Assembly (NCBI RefSeq): GCF_013391695.1
Contig: NZ_JACBGH010000003.1
Location: forward strand, 186,001 to 250,000
Length of the DNA stretch: 64,000 nt
Direction: 5' to 3'
Source: Thiomicrorhabdus cannonii
Lineage (GTDB): Bacteria > Pseudomonadota > Gammaproteobacteria > Thiomicrospirales > Thiomicrospiraceae
Numbering within the stretch: position 1 is the first letter of the stretch; every line of letters starts with the position of its first letter. The position numbers and the translations under genes are program-made. This document shows, piece by piece, positions 10,221 to 19,151 of the stretch. The notes under the pieces are model-generated. The model saw only the letters and a list, made by a program, of their open reading frames with translations, was not told the DNA's origin and ran no database searches.

Positions 10221-11108
10221 TTACAGGTTCTCGGTCAGACGGGCTTGCGCCTCTTGATATTTTTCAAGGGTCTTTAAAACCACCTCTTGTGGCAGTTCAG
10301 GACCGGGGGCTTCCTTATTCCAGTCGAGCGATTCCAGATAGTCGCGGATATATTGTTTGTCGAAGCTTTCAGGGTTTTTGCCGACTTTATATTTGGCGGC
10401 TGGCCAGAAGCGCGAGCTGTCAGGCGTCAGGGCTTCGTCAATCAAGTGGATCACGCCATTTTCGTCCTCGCCGAACTCGAATTTGGTGTCGGCGATGATA
10501 ATGCCGCGTTCCAGTGCGAAATCGGCTGCAAAGGTGTACAGCTGCAGGCTGTAGTCACGCACTTTTTCCGCCTTGTCTTTGCCCATAATTTCACAAAGTT
10601 GTTCAAAGCTGATGTTCTCGTCATGTTCGCCCACAGCCGCTTTGGTGGAAGGGGTAAACAGCGGTTGCGGCAGTTTTTCCGCTTTTTCCAGGCCGGCAGG
10701 CAGCGGGATACCGCACACACTCTGCGATTTTTTGTACTCTTTCCAGCCGGAACCTACCAGGTAGCCGCGCACTATCGCTTCAACCGGTAGCGGCTTTAAT
10801 TTGCGGACGATCATGCCGCGCCCGTCGAGTTGTTTTAGTTCATCCGATGTCAGGTAGTCGGATAGATTGATATCCGTGACCAGTTGATTGGGGATGATGT
10901 CGCGGGTTTTTTTCATCCAAAATTGCGCGGTATCCGTCAGGATGCGTCCCTTGCCAGGAATGGGGGTTGGTAGTACCACATCAAAAGCGGAAATACGGTC
11001 GGTGGTGACAATCAGCAGGTGCTGGTCGTCAATATCGTAAATGTCACGCACTTTGCCTTTGCTGATAAGCGGCAGGCTGGTTAAATTGGATTCATAAAGT
11101 GGTTGCAT
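10221..11108 (-). CDS. purC: phosphoribosylaminoimidazole-succinocarboxamide synthase (SAICAR synthetase)
   Basis: Joins CAIR and aspartate with ATP in de novo purine synthesis. 295 aa from the ATG at 11108. AGGA lies about 8 nt before it; a TTG two codons upstream is less likely. Conserved segments are ISKGKVRDIYDID, TDRISAFDVVLP, PVEAIVRGYLVGSGW, IADTKFEFG and DEALTPDSSRFW. This longer form resembles the yeast and many gammaproteobacterial enzymes rather than the short 237-aa E. coli form. It is followed at 3 bp by bioD and preceded by a PsiE-like gene in the same direction, which suggests an operon. Confidence 0.95.
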   Translation of the reverse strand: MQPLYESNLTSLPLISKGKVRDIYDIDDQHLLIVTTDRISAFDVVLPTPIPGKGRILTDTAQFWMKKTRDIIPNQLVTDINLSDYLTSDELKQLDGRGMIVRKLKPLPVEAIVRGYLVGSGWKEYKKSQSVCGIPLPAGLEKAEKLPQPLFTPSTKAAVGEHDENISFEQLCEIMGKDKAEKVRDYSLQLYTFAADFALERGIIIADTKFEFGEDENGVIHLIDEALTPDSSRFWPAAKYKVGKNPESFDKQYIRDYLESLDWNKEAPGPELPQEVVLKTLEKYQEAQARLTENL

Positions 11109-11139
11109 GCACAAGTTCCTAAAATTTTATAAAACAGGT

Positions 11140-11598
11140 TTAGCGCTTATGTCCGCTGCGGCCGTCAAGGTACGGAAAGCGCAAACTTCCGTAGCGCAGA
11201 ATCAGTACGGCGATACTGATGAGGGTGATCGTTACGGCAATGGCGATCATCTGCCATTCGTTGAGCGCTTTGAGATCCAGTATCAGATAACGGGCAAGGG
11301 CGACGATGGCGATATACAGCGGCAGGCGTATCGGTAATTTGCCCGAATCCAGGTAAATGGCCACCATGGCTAATACTTCCAGGTATAGAAATAGCAGGAG
11401 CAGGTCGCCCAGAGAAACCTTTTGGGCCTGAATCATGGAGCTGACTTCGCTTGCACCGGCGTAAATCGTAGCAAGCGCAATGACGCCAAGGCCAACAAAT
11501 TCGGCCATATGGATCAGACGGCTTAGCAGGGTTTCAGCCAGCGTTTTAGACTCGGTTTTGGTGCTGATCGCTAGATCTTCATGTGTGTTTTCTGACAT
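11140..11598 (-). CDS. psiE: PsiE-family membrane protein
   Basis: Small inner-membrane protein of the phosphate-starvation-inducible PsiE family; its biochemical role is unknown. 152 aa with a polar N-terminal stretch of about 28 residues. Four hydrophobic helices follow: near 31-50 (AEFVGLGVIALATIYAG), 62-83 (LGDLLLLFLYLEVLAMVAIY), 91-109 (RLPLYIAIVALARYLIL) and 115-134 (MIAIAVTITLISIAVLIL). The LYLEVLAM and ALARYLILD segments are typical of the family. It lies 31 bp upstream of purC on the same strand and is divergent from rpe. No Pho box was identified in the spacer. Confidence 0.8.
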   Translation of the reverse strand: MSENTHEDLAISTKTESKTLAETLLSRLIHMAEFVGLGVIALATIYAGASEVSSMIQAQKVSLGDLLLLFLYLEVLAMVAIYLDSGKLPIRLPLYIAIVALARYLILDLKALNEWQMIAIAVTITLISIAVLILRYGSLRFPYLDGRSGHKR

Positions 11599-11676
11599 GA
11601 CGGGTATCCATTAATTACAGCTTATTGCAGGTGATGGAGGCAATATAAAGTGCCCTTGTTGCCCTGATCCTTTTTT

Positions 11677-11705
11677 TTGCCCATTTTAATGGATACTGTT
11701 AAAAT
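11677..11705 (+). promoter_or_regulatory. probable promoter of rpe
   Basis: TTGCCC (11677-11682), a 17-bp spacer, then TAAAAT (11700-11705); the rpe start is 42 nt downstream. The -10 matches 5 of 6 consensus bases and the -35 matches 4 of 6. Confidence 0.6.
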
Positions 11706-11747
11706 GCACGAATTAATTTTGCAAAAATTTAACAAGGAAAACACTTT

Positions 11748-12452
11748 ATGGCTAAGCAAGAAAACTGGATTGCTCCTTCGATTCTGTCGGCAGACTTCGC
11801 GCAATTGGGCAAAGATGTGAAAGACGTGATTGCAGCGGGTGCGGACGTGGTTCACTTTGATGTAATGGATAACCATTACGTTCCTAACCTGACAATCGGG
11901 CCATTGGTATGTGAATCCTTGAAAAACTTTATGGTCAGAGAAGGCGTTAAGGCGCCGATCGACGTGCATCTGATGGTGAAGCCGGTGGATCGTGTGATTC
12001 CAGACTTTATCAATGCCGGCGCGGATTATGTGACGTTCCATCCTGAAGCGTCTGAGCACATCGACCGTTCTTTGGGTCTAATCAAGGAAATGGGTGCGAA
12101 AGCAGGTCTGGTTTTCAATCCGCATACGCCTTTGCATTACCTGGAGCACGTTATGGATAAAATTGACATGATTCTGATTATGTCGGTCAACCCAGGTTTT
12201 GGCGGACAGTCGTTCATTCCGCAAGCGTTGAAAAAGCTGCAGGCAGCGCGCCAGCTTATCGATGCGTCAGGTCGCGACATCCGTTTGGAAATTGACGGCG
12301 GCGTTAAGGCTGAAAACATTGCCGAAGTCGCTGCTGCCGGTTGTGATACCTTTGTTTCGGGGTCTGGTATCTTTGGTAAAGCCAATGCAAACGATCCGCA
12401 TCGCTATGACACAATCATCAAGCAGATGCGTGAAGAGTTGGCTAAAGTTTAA
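11748..12452 (+). CDS. rpe: ribulose-phosphate 3-epimerase
   Basis: Metal-dependent TIM-barrel enzyme interconverting ribulose 5-phosphate and xylulose 5-phosphate (pentose phosphate and Calvin cycles). 234 aa. Catalytic and metal residues are visible in [39 protein letters not shown] and LEIDGGV. AAGGAAAA lies about 7 nt before the ATG. It is followed by a terminator and then gph; rpe-gph-trpE is a common gammaproteobacterial order. It may connect functionally with tkt and fba at the left of the window. Confidence 0.97.
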   Translation: MAKQENWIAPSILSADFAQLGKDVKDVIAAGADVVHFDVMDNHYVPNLTIGPLVCESLKNFMVREGVKAPIDVHLMVKPVDRVIPDFINAGADYVTFHPEASEHIDRSLGLIKEMGAKAGLVFNPHTPLHYLEHVMDKIDMILIMSVNPGFGGQSFIPQALKKLQAARQLIDASGRDIRLEIDGGVKAENIAEVAAAGCDTFVSGSGIFGKANANDPHRYDTIIKQMREELAKV

Positions 12453-12478
12453 TTAGATCCGCTTCACCCACAATGCAA

Positions 12479-12512
12479 ACGCTGAGGCCGTAAACTGACC
12501 TCGGCGTTTTTG
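12479..12512 (+). terminator. Rho-independent terminator of rpe
   Basis: AACGCTGAGG (12479-12488) pairs with CCTCGGCGTT (12500-12509) with one G-T wobble, followed by T-rich sequence. Confidence 0.85.
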
Positions 12513-12549
12513 TTATTTTGGGCGGGCGAATTCAAAGGAAAGAGTGACT

Positions 12550-13230
12550 ATGGAAAAGTTTAAGCCCGGTTTTGTTTTGATTGATTTGGACGGAACCTTG
12601 ATTGACAGCGTGCCGGATCTGGCATACTGCGTTGACGAGATGATGAAGCAGCTGGATATGCCGGTTCGCGGTGAAGCGGCGGTGCGCGACTGGGTCGGTA
12701 ATGGCGTGCAGCGCTTGACCGAACGTGCTTTGATTAATGCCGTGGACGGTATGCCTGACCAGGCACTGATGGACAAAGCCTATCCGATCTTTTTGGAATT
12801 GTACAAACACAACACCTCGCAACGCAGCCGCGTATACGACGGTGTGGTCGAAGGCATCGAGTGGATGAAAGCCAATGGTTACCGTGTGGCCTGTGTGACC
12901 AACAAGGCGGAAGCGTTTACCGTACCTTTGCTGAAAGACAAAGGCCTGTACGATTACTTCGAAGTGATTGTCAGCGGTGACACCTGTGCCGAGAAGAAAC
13001 CTCACCCGATGCCGTTGCTGTATGCGGCGGAGCAGTTGGGTGTGGCGCCTGAAAACGCCTTGATGATCGGCGACTCCAAGTCGGATGTGAAAGCCGCGCG
13101 CGCCGCCGGATTCCATATTTTCTGTATGACCTACGGTTACAACCACGGCGAAGACATCCGCAACTATGAGCCGGATGTGGTCATGGATTCGTTTGCCGAG
13201 CTGCCAAATTATTTGGAAGCCAAGGCATAA
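12550..13230 (+). CDS. gph: phosphoglycolate phosphatase
   Basis: HAD-superfamily phosphatase that removes phosphate from 2-phosphoglycolate, a by-product of RuBisCO oxygenation and DNA repair. 226 aa. HAD motif I is DLDGTLIDS near residues 12-20, motif II is the VTNK segment, motif III is K in CAEKKPHP, and motif IV is GDSKSDVKAA. The ATG at 12550 is preferred over a GTG two codons earlier because AAAGGA is about 10 nt upstream of the ATG. In an autotroph it would serve photorespiratory salvage; this is inference. Related HAD phosphatases are hard to separate by sequence alone, but the position between rpe and trpE supports gph. Confidence 0.88.
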   Translation: MEKFKPGFVLIDLDGTLIDSVPDLAYCVDEMMKQLDMPVRGEAAVRDWVGNGVQRLTERALINAVDGMPDQALMDKAYPIFLELYKHNTSQRSRVYDGVVEGIEWMKANGYRVACVTNKAEAFTVPLLKDKGLYDYFEVIVSGDTCAEKKPHPMPLLYAAEQLGVAPENALMIGDSKSDVKAARAAGFHIFCMTYGYNHGEDIRNYEPDVVMDSFAELPNYLEAKA

Positions 13231-13251
13231 TTAAACCGGTAGATGTTGTTT

Positions 13252-13279
13252 GGAGACTGACCCGGCCTGGTCAGTTTCC
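13252..13279. repeat. hairpin with repeat-like core after gph
   Basis: GGAGACTGACC (13252-13262) pairs with GGTCAGTTTCC (13269-13279), with one wobble. The loop and flank read CCCGGCCTGGTCAG, close to the reverse form of the T[CG]AACAGGCCGG repeat. No T-run follows. Confidence 0.5.
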
Positions 13280-13316
13280 AGATCCGAAAAGTTTGCGGTA
13301 ACAGGGTTGTGGGTTA

Positions 13317-13466
13317 ATGGATAGCTTGAAGTTTCTCAAAGCCTTGTTACTGGAAATTTTTCGCCCGTGGAGTTGCGCTGTCAGCGGTATCCGGCGGGCA
13401 TGGCTGTTTCGGCAGTTAAACCGTGAACAAACTAAGCGACAAGACAAGCAAAAGATAAGCGAATAA
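13317..13466 (+). CDS. possible 49-aa protein upstream of trpE
   Basis: Open frame from ATG 13317 to TAA 13466, below the usual size cut-off. The first half is hydrophobic/aromatic and the C-terminal half is basic and polar ([14 protein letters not shown]). The ribosome-binding site is weak (AGGG about 11 nt upstream). It ends 19 nt before trpE. It has two tryptophans (positions 18 and 29), not adjacent, so it is not a typical trp leader peptide. It may be a small co-expressed protein or a chance frame. Confidence 0.3.
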   Translation: MDSLKFLKALLLEIFRPWSCAVSGIRRAWLFRQLNREQTKRQDKQKISE

Positions 13467-13485
13467 GCAAAGGCAGAAAGTCCCC

Positions 13486-14991
13486 ATGAGTGACGCCCAC
13501 TTTCAAAACCTGGCAAAACAAGGCTATAACCGTGCACCGCTGATGCGCACGGTGCTGTCTGATTTCGATACGCCGTTGAGCGTTTATCACAAATTGGCGA
13601 AGGCGCCGTATTCTTATCTGTTTGAATCGGTGCAGGGCGGCGATAAGTGGGGCCGTTATTCGATTATCGGCTTGCCTTGCCAGCGCCGTTTGCATATTTG
13701 CGGCACCACCATTAGTGAATGGAACGGCACCCAGAAGGTGCAGGAAGTCACGGTGGAAGACCCCTTGGCGTGGATCGAGGCTTTCCAAAAGCAGTTCAAG
13801 GTATTGAAACAACCCGGCCTGCCTGCTTTTAGCGGTGGTTTGGTGGGCTATTTCGGTTACGATACGATCCGTTTTGTGGAGCCGCGTTTGCGTCACACCG
13901 GGCCTCGCCGCGACGATATTGGCGCACCGGACATTGAGTTACTGGTGTCGGAAGAGTTGGTGGTGTTCGATAACTTGAGCGGTCAGGTACATGTGATTGT
14001 GCATGCCGACCTGACGCAGCAGGGCGCTTATGCCAAGGCGCAGGCGCGTTTGGATAAGTTGCAGGCGCAATTGAGCGAACCCTTGCCGATGCCGGTGGAT
14101 CAGCCGAGCGAGCGGATTCTCGACGAAGAGAATTTCGTCTCCAGTTTCGGCGAGGAAAACTTCAAGGCTGCCGTCGGCAAGATTAAAGAGTACATCCTTG
14201 CCGGCGATGCGATGCAGGTGGTGATCTCGCAGCAGATGTCGGTCGATTTTGCCGAAAACCCGATGGATCTGTATCGCGCCTTGCGTTATCTGAATCCGTC
14301 GCCTTATATGTATTTTGTGGACATGGGCGATTTGCAGATCGTCGGTTCATCGCCGGAGATTCTGGTGCGTCTGGAAGATAATCAGGTGACGGTGCGGCCG
14401 ATTGCCGGCACGCGTCGCCGCGGCGTGACGCCGGAAAAAGATTTGGCGCTGGAGCAGGATCTGCTGAATGACCCGAAAGAGGTCGCCGAGCATTTGATGT
14501 TGATCGACCTGGGACGCAATGACGTGGGTCGTATCGCGCAGACCGGTTCGGTGCAGTTGACCGAGAAAATGGTGGTGGAGCGCTATTCGCATGTGATGCA
14601 TATCGTCTCCAACGTCAACGGGCAGGTGAAGCCGGGGATGACGGCGATGGATGTGTTGCGCGCCACCTTCCCGGCCGGAACCGTATCGGGTGCGCCTAAA
14701 ATCCGCGCGATGGAAATTATCGACGAGCTGGAACCGGTGAAGCGCGGCATCTATTCGGGTGCGGTCGGTTATCTCGGCTGGCATGGCAATATGGATACCG
14801 CCATTGCCATCCGTACCGCGGTCATCAAGGACAAGAAATTGTTTGTGCAGGCCGGTGCCGGCATTGTCGCCGACTCGGTGCCACAATCCGAATGGGACGA
14901 AACCATGAACAAAGGCCGCGCCATTTTCCGTGCCGCACGTTTCGTCACCGAAGGCATGCAAACCAAAAACCCCGACGCCGGGCACAAATAA
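13486..14991 (+). CDS. trpE: anthranilate synthase component I
   Basis: Makes anthranilate from chorismate with ammonia delivered by TrpG, the first committed step to tryptophan. 501 aa. The N-terminal regulatory region has [11 protein letters not shown], resembling the LLES tryptophan-feedback motif. The C-terminal chorismate-binding domain shows [73 protein letters not shown] and [20 protein letters not shown]. It starts the trpE-G-D-C run, with 27 bp before trpG. Confidence 0.97.
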   Translation: MSDAHFQNLAKQGYNRAPLMRTVLSDFDTPLSVYHKLAKAPYSYLFESVQGGDKWGRYSIIGLPCQRRLHICGTTISEWNGTQKVQEVTVEDPLAWIEAFQKQFKVLKQPGLPAFSGGLVGYFGYDTIRFVEPRLRHTGPRRDDIGAPDIELLVSEELVVFDNLSGQVHVIVHADLTQQGAYAKAQARLDKLQAQLSEPLPMPVDQPSERILDEENFVSSFGEENFKAAVGKIKEYILAGDAMQVVISQQMSVDFAENPMDLYRALRYLNPSPYMYFVDMGDLQIVGSSPEILVRLEDNQVTVRPIAGTRRRGVTPEKDLALEQDLLNDPKEVAEHLMLIDLGRNDVGRIAQTGSVQLTEKMVVERYSHVMHIVSNVNGQVKPGMTAMDVLRATFPAGTVSGAPKIRAMEIIDELEPVKRGIYSGAVGYLGWHGNMDTAIAIRTAVIKDKKLFVQAGAGIVADSVPQSEWDETMNKGRAIFRAARFVTEGMQTKNPDAGHK

Positions 14992-15018
14992 TCCGGGCAA
15001 CCGAACGAGGACTTTTTT

Positions 15019-15600
15019 ATGTTATTAATGATTGATAACTACGACTCCTTCACCTTTAACCTGGTGCAGTATTTCGGTGAATTGGGGCAGCAGGTCGAGG
15101 TGTATCGCAATGACCAGATCGACCTGGAAACGATTGCGACGTTGAATCCCGACTATCTGGTGATCTCTCCGGGGCCTTGCACGCCGAACGAAGCCGGGAT
15201 TTCGGTAGAGGCGATCAAGTATTTCGCCGGCAAGATTCCTATTTTGGGCGTGTGTCTGGGGCATCAGGCCATCGGCCAGGCATTTGGCGGGAATATCATC
15301 CGCGCCAAGCAGGTGATGCACGGCAAGACCTCGCCGGTTTTCCATCACAATATCGGTGTGTTCAGCGATCTGCCTAATCCGGTGCAAACCACCCGTTACC
15401 ACTCGCTGGTGATTGAACAGGCCAGCTTGCCGGAGTGCCTGGAAGTCACGGCGTGGACGCAGGACGAAAACGGTAATTTTGACGAAATCATGGGCGTGCG
15501 CCACAAAACTCTGCCGATCGAAGGGGTGCAGTTCCACCCGGAATCGATTCTGACCGAGCAGGGTCACAAAATGCTGCAGAATTTTTTGGAACGTAAATAA
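15019..15600 (+). CDS. trpG: anthranilate synthase component II (glutamine amidotransferase)
   Basis: Class I amidotransferase that releases ammonia from glutamine for TrpE; such subunits often also serve PabB in folate synthesis. 193 aa. [15 protein letters not shown] is at the N-terminus, the oxyanion segment is [11 protein letters not shown], the nucleophile elbow is [15 protein letters not shown] (catalytic Cys near residue 79), and the His/Glu pair is in GVQFHPESI. An AACGAGGAC ribosome-binding site precedes the start. It lies directly between trpE and trpD. Confidence 0.97.
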   Translation: MLLMIDNYDSFTFNLVQYFGELGQQVEVYRNDQIDLETIATLNPDYLVISPGPCTPNEAGISVEAIKYFAGKIPILGVCLGHQAIGQAFGGNIIRAKQVMHGKTSPVFHHNIGVFSDLPNPVQTTRYHSLVIEQASLPECLEVTAWTQDENGNFDEIMGVRHKTLPIEGVQFHPESILTEQGHKMLQNFLERK

Positions 15601-15642
15601 GCCATTGCGCTGTATGTTGCCTAAAGCTACAGAGGAAAAGAT

Positions 15643-16674
15643 ATGGAATTAAAGTTTGCGTTGGAAAAACTGCTGAATCGCCAGGACTTACAGGCTGAAG
15701 AGATGGAATCGGTGATGCATCAGTTGATGAGTGGTGCCGCGACTGATGCGCAAATCGGTGCGATTCTTGCCGCCTTGCGCATGAAAAGCGAAAGTGTCAC
15801 CGAAATGACGGCGGCCGTTAAAGTGATGCGCGAATTGGCGACAGCCGTACCCATCAAATGCACCGCCCATTTGGTCGATACTTGCGGCACCGGCGGCGAT
15901 GGCGCCAATACCTTTAATATCTCTACTGCCAGTGCCTTTGTGGTGGCGGCGGCCGGCGGCACGGTGGCCAAGCACGGTAACCGTTCGTTTTCCAGCAAGT
16001 CCGGCAGTGCCGATGTGTTGGAAGCGGCCGGTGCGAATTTGAATCTGACTGCCGAGCAGGTCGGTGAGTGCATCGATACCTTGGGGGTCGGTTTTATGTT
16101 TGCGCCCATGCATCACAGCGCGATGAAGCACGTCATCAATGCGCGCAAACAGATGGGGGTGCGCACCCTGTTTAATATGCTGGGGCCTTTGACCAATCCG
16201 GCCGGCGCGCCCTATCAGGTCATCGGGGTGTTCAATCCCGCCTTGACCCGCGTGTTTGCCGAGGTGTTGCAGCGTTTAGGGTCGAAACATGTGATGGTCG
16301 TGGCGGCCGAAGACGGCCTCGACGAAATCTCCATTGCCAGCAAAACGGTTGTGGCCGAATTGAAAGATGGCGTGATCAGCGAATGGCAGATCGACCCTTA
16401 CGATTGCGATATGGATCACGTGAGTCTGCGCGATCTGGCGGTCGATTCGGCACAGGAGAGTCTCAATATTATCCGTGCGGTGTTTGCCGGTAATCCGGGT
16501 GCGGCGCACGATATCGTCTGTTTGAATGCCGGTGCCGCGATTTATGTCTGCGGGCTGGCCGGTTCGTATCACGCCGGCGTGGAGTTGGCGCGTAAAGTGA
16601 TTGCGGAAGGGCTGGCACAGCAAAAGCTGAATGTCTATATCCGTAAAACCCAGTCGTTTACACAACAAAATTAA
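15643..16674 (+). CDS. trpD: anthranilate phosphoribosyltransferase
   Basis: Transfers the phosphoribosyl group from PRPP to anthranilate. 343 aa. The glycine-rich PRPP loop DTCGTGGDGANTFNIST is near residue 83, followed by KHGNRSFSSKSGSADVLEAAG, RKQMGVRTLFNMLGPLTNP and the metal site in EDGLDEIS. AGAGGAAA lies about 7 nt before the ATG. The start is 42 bp after trpG. The spacer to trpC holds a copy of the window's repeat. Confidence 0.97.
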   Translation: MELKFALEKLLNRQDLQAEEMESVMHQLMSGAATDAQIGAILAALRMKSESVTEMTAAVKVMRELATAVPIKCTAHLVDTCGTGGDGANTFNISTASAFVVAAAGGTVAKHGNRSFSSKSGSADVLEAAGANLNLTAEQVGECIDTLGVGFMFAPMHHSAMKHVINARKQMGVRTLFNMLGPLTNPAGAPYQVIGVFNPALTRVFAEVLQRLGSKHVMVVAAEDGLDEISIASKTVVAELKDGVISEWQIDPYDCDMDHVSLRDLAVDSAQESLNIIRAVFAGNPGAAHDIVCLNAGAAIYVCGLAGSYHAGVELARKVIAEGLAQQKLNVYIRKTQSFTQQN

Positions 16675-16699
16675 TTTAAAAATATCGGCCTGAAAAAAC

Positions 16700-16711
16700 T
16701 CAACAGGCCGG
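16700..16711 (+). repeat. T[CG]AACAGGCCGG repeat between trpD and trpC
   Basis: Exact TCAACAGGCCGG preceded by an A-rich stretch and AAAACT, and followed by GTAG. It sits 8 nt upstream of the trpC ribosome-binding site, inside the operon, so it is unlikely to act as a terminator. Confidence 0.75.
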
Positions 16712-16732
16712 GTAGTAAAAGGATTGTTCGGC

Positions 16733-17536
16733 ATGAGCAAAACGCCTGATATTTTAAAGAAGATTATTTTCCGCAAGCTTGAAGAGATTCAAGAGGGCTG
16801 TGAGCGCATTCCGTTGCGAGAGATGAAGCAGAAAGCCCTGATGATGAGCACCACGCCAACCCGCGGTTTTGCCGATGCGTTGCAGGCTAAGTTGGATGCG
16901 GGTCAGTCGGCGGTGATCGCCGAGATCAAAAAGGCCTCGCCCAGCAAAGGCATTTTACGTGATCCGTTTGATCCGGTGGCGATTGCCAAAAGTTATGAAG
17001 CGCATGGCGCCGCCTGTTTGTCGGTGTTGACCGACCGCGATTTTTTCCAGGGATCAAACGAATACCTGATGGCGGTGAAAGAAGCGGTGAATTTGCCGAT
17101 TATCCGCAAGGACTTCATTGTGGACGACTATCAGGTGTACGAAGCGCGCGCCATTGGGGCGGACTGTATTTTGCTGATTGCCGCGGCGATTGGCGATGCG
17201 CAGATGTATGAACTGACGCAAACCGCGCTGCAACTCGGTATGGACGTGCTGATTGAAGTGCATAACGAGGCAGAGTTGGAGCGCGCCCTGAAGTTGCCGC
17301 TGCCGATGATCGGTATCAATAATCGCGACCTGCATACGTTTGAGGTGTCATTGGAAACGACGCTGCGCATGTTGGAGATGATTCCGGATGATCGTATTGT
17401 GGTCACCGAAAGCGGTATTCTGACACCAGCCGACGTGGCGGTTATGCGCGAGCATAAGGTCAACAGCTTTTTGGTGGGCGAGGCCTTTATGCGTGCAGCG
17501 GAGCCGGGCGAAAAGCTGACTGAGCTTTTTCAGTAA
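16733..17536 (+). CDS. trpC: indole-3-glycerol-phosphate synthase
   Basis: Closes the indole ring from carboxyphenylaminodeoxyribulose phosphate. 267 aa TIM barrel, monofunctional (no TrpF fused). Motifs are [79 protein letters not shown] and VVTESGI. The ATG at 16733 is chosen because AAAGGA lies 8 nt upstream; an upstream TTG in frame lacks a site. It is the last gene of the trp run here and is followed by a strong terminator. trpF, trpB and trpA are not in the window. Confidence 0.96.
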   Translation: MSKTPDILKKIIFRKLEEIQEGCERIPLREMKQKALMMSTTPTRGFADALQAKLDAGQSAVIAEIKKASPSKGILRDPFDPVAIAKSYEAHGAACLSVLTDRDFFQGSNEYLMAVKEAVNLPIIRKDFIVDDYQVYEARAIGADCILLIAAAIGDAQMYELTQTALQLGMDVLIEVHNEAELERALKLPLPMIGINNRDLHTFEVSLETTLRMLEMIPDDRIVVTESGILTPADVAVMREHKVNSFLVGEAFMRAAEPGEKLTELFQ

Positions 17537-17556
17537 CCTGTTGATTTGTCATGTAA

Positions 17557-17591
17557 TTGTCGTAAATGAAATTATTTTGAATTTACGACAA
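17557..17591. terminator. perfect hairpin after trpC
   Basis: TTGTCGTAAAT (17557-17567) and ATTTACGACAA (17581-17591) form an 11-bp perfect stem with a 13-nt loop. It is followed by A residues rather than T, so alone it is a weak forward terminator. It may protect mRNA 3' ends. Confidence 0.5.
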
Positions 17592-17597
17592 AAAGAC

Positions 17598-17625
17598 TTG
17601 CAAATCTGGTGAAAAGGAGAATAAT
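17598..17625 (+). promoter_or_regulatory. candidate promoter of the speD operon nested in a terminator
   Basis: TTGCAA (17598-17603), a 16-bp spacer, then AATAAT (17620-17625, 5 of 6 to consensus). The -10 lies at the loop of the following terminator hairpin. The speD start would be about 160 nt downstream. Confidence 0.5.
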
Positions 17626-17641
17626 ACGCTTCTCCTTTTTT
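17612..17641 (+). terminator. Rho-independent terminator of the trp run
   Basis: AAAAGGAGA (17612-17620) pairs perfectly with TCTCCTTTT (17631-17639) across a 10-nt loop and continues into T residues. Confidence 0.85.
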
Positions 17642-17791
17642 CCAAAAGAAAAATGGTTAAAACCTCACGCTGATTGGCGTGGCTGGGGTTCGGCAAGCTA
17701 GCCTTGTCTTGTCGAATTTTTGTTAATCATTCATCCGCATGACCATTCTTACATTTTTAGCGGCGGGTGTTTTAGTAAGGTACTCTCACAA
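17642..17791 (+). promoter_or_regulatory. speD 5' leader, foldable
   Basis: About 150 nt with no convincing gene. A hairpin AACC-CACGC/GCGTG-GGTT spans 17661-17690 and a GGC-AAGCTA-GCC segment follows. An in-frame extension upstream of speD exists from a TTG at 17720 but lacks a ribosome-binding site. This may be a regulatory leader; no known riboswitch was recognised. Confidence 0.35.
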
Positions 17792-18289
17792 ATGCCTAAT
17801 TCAGAAAATATCCTGGTTACAGGAAACGAGCACTTTGAAGTCATTGAAAAAACCACGTTGATCGATTCAACCTGGCCAACACACGACCAAGCAGTTAACG
17901 ATCAAACATTGGATCACTTCATCTGCCGTGATGGTAAAACCTTTGCCGGGACGCATTTGATCGCCGATTTTTGGGGAGCCTCCAAGCTGGATGATTTACA
18001 GCTGATGGAAAAGGCGCTGCGTGAAGGCGTGGCAAAAGCTAAAGCCACGCTATTGCACATTCATTTGCACCACTTTACGCCGAATGGCGGAATTTCCGGC
18101 GTGGCCGTATTGGCGGAATCTCATATCAGTGTCCACTCTTGGCCGGAGCGTAATTACGCGGCTTTCGATGTCTTTATGTGCGGTGATTCAGAACCTGAAA
18201 AGGCTATTGAAGTGTTGAAAGAAGCTTTCACCCCTTCCGATGTGAATGTCGAAACCATTCTGCGCGGTGAGGTAACCGACAATGTCTAA
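17792..18289 (+). CDS. speD: S-adenosylmethionine decarboxylase proenzyme
   Basis: Self-processing pyruvoyl enzyme that makes decarboxylated SAM, the aminopropyl donor for spermidine. 165 aa, the short bacterial type. Autocleavage is expected before Ser110 in [11 protein letters not shown], giving the pyruvoyl group. Also conserved are [28 protein letters not shown] and AAFDVFMCG. It is longer at the N-terminus than the Bacillus-type enzyme by about 40 residues. TAAGG lies 11 nt upstream of the ATG. It overlaps speE by 8 nt, which indicates translational coupling. Confidence 0.93.
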   Translation: MPNSENILVTGNEHFEVIEKTTLIDSTWPTHDQAVNDQTLDHFICRDGKTFAGTHLIADFWGASKLDDLQLMEKALREGVAKAKATLLHIHLHHFTPNGGISGVAVLAESHISVHSWPERNYAAFDVFMCGDSEPEKAIEVLKEAFTPSDVNVETILRGEVTDNV

Positions 18290-19151
18290 GTCAGCTGCGC
18301 ACTCATCCTTTTTGGAAACGCTCTACCCGAGTTGGGGACAGCAGTTTGTGATGGATGAGGTGCTGTTTGAAATCAACACCGAGCACCAGCATCTTGTGAT
18401 TTTCAAGAATGCAACCTGGGGCACGGTGATGGCATTGGACGGCGTGGTGCAAACCACCGAGAAGGATGAGTTTGTTTATCACGAAATGATGGTGCATGTG
18501 CCGATGCTGGCGCATGGACACGCTAAAAAAGTGCTGATTATCGGCGGCGGTGACGGTGGTATTCTGCGTGAGGTGTTGAAGCACCCCAATGTGGAGTCGG
18601 TCACGCAGGTTGAAATCGATCAGCAGGTGATTGATTTATGTGTGCAATATTTGCCAAATCATTCCGCGGGTGCGTATGATCATCCTAAGGCGAATATTGT
18701 TATTGATGATGGCGTAGAGTTCGTCAATAATTGTACTGACAAATTTGACGTTATTATTTCTGATTCGACCGATCCGATGGGGCCGGGCGAAGTGTTGTTC
18801 ACGTCGCGTTTCTATCAGGGAATTAAGAACTGTTTGAATCACGATGGGGTTTTTGTTGCACAAAACGGCGTCAGTTTCTTGCAAACTGACGAAGTAAAAA
18901 CCACGTTTAATCGTTTATCGCCCTTATTTAAGGAAGCCTCGTTTTATTCAGGTGCGGTGCCTACCTATGTTGGTGGGATGATGACTTTTGCCTGGGCAAC
19001 TGATAATTTGGCGCTAAAACAGGTGGATGTGGCGACTTTGGAGGCGCGTTTCAAGCAAGCAGGCTTGAAGACGCGTTTTTATACACCTGCATTGCACAAT
19101 GGGAGCTTTGCTCTGCCGCAATATATTTTGGATGCCTTGAAAAATGGATAA
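18282..19151 (+). CDS. speE: spermidine synthase
   Basis: Transfers the aminopropyl group from decarboxylated SAM to putrescine. 289 aa, standard length. Conserved are YQEMMVHVP-like YHEMMVHVP, the nucleotide motif [29 protein letters not shown], the catalytic Asp in [15 protein letters not shown] and the C-terminal [12 protein letters not shown]. It overlaps the speD stop by 8 nt and the decarboxylase start by 8 nt, so the three genes form one tight operon. Confidence 0.96.
   Translation: MSKSAAHSSFLETLYPSWGQQFVMDEVLFEINTEHQHLVIFKNATWGTVMALDGVVQTTEKDEFVYHEMMVHVPMLAHGHAKKVLIIGGGDGGILREVLKHPNVESVTQVEIDQQVIDLCVQYLPNHSAGAYDHPKANIVIDDGVEFVNNCTDKFDVIISDSTDPMGPGEVLFTSRFYQGIKNCLNHDGVFVAQNGVSFLQTDEVKTTFNRLSPLFKEASFYSGAVPTYVGGMMTFAWATDNLALKQVDVATLEARFKQAGLKTRFYTPALHNGSFALPQYILDALKNG

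Noticed and set aside
17720-17791. N-terminal extension of speD from a TTG codon
   Set aside because: No ribosome-binding site for the TTG; the ATG at 17792 has TAAGG upstream and fits the family better.
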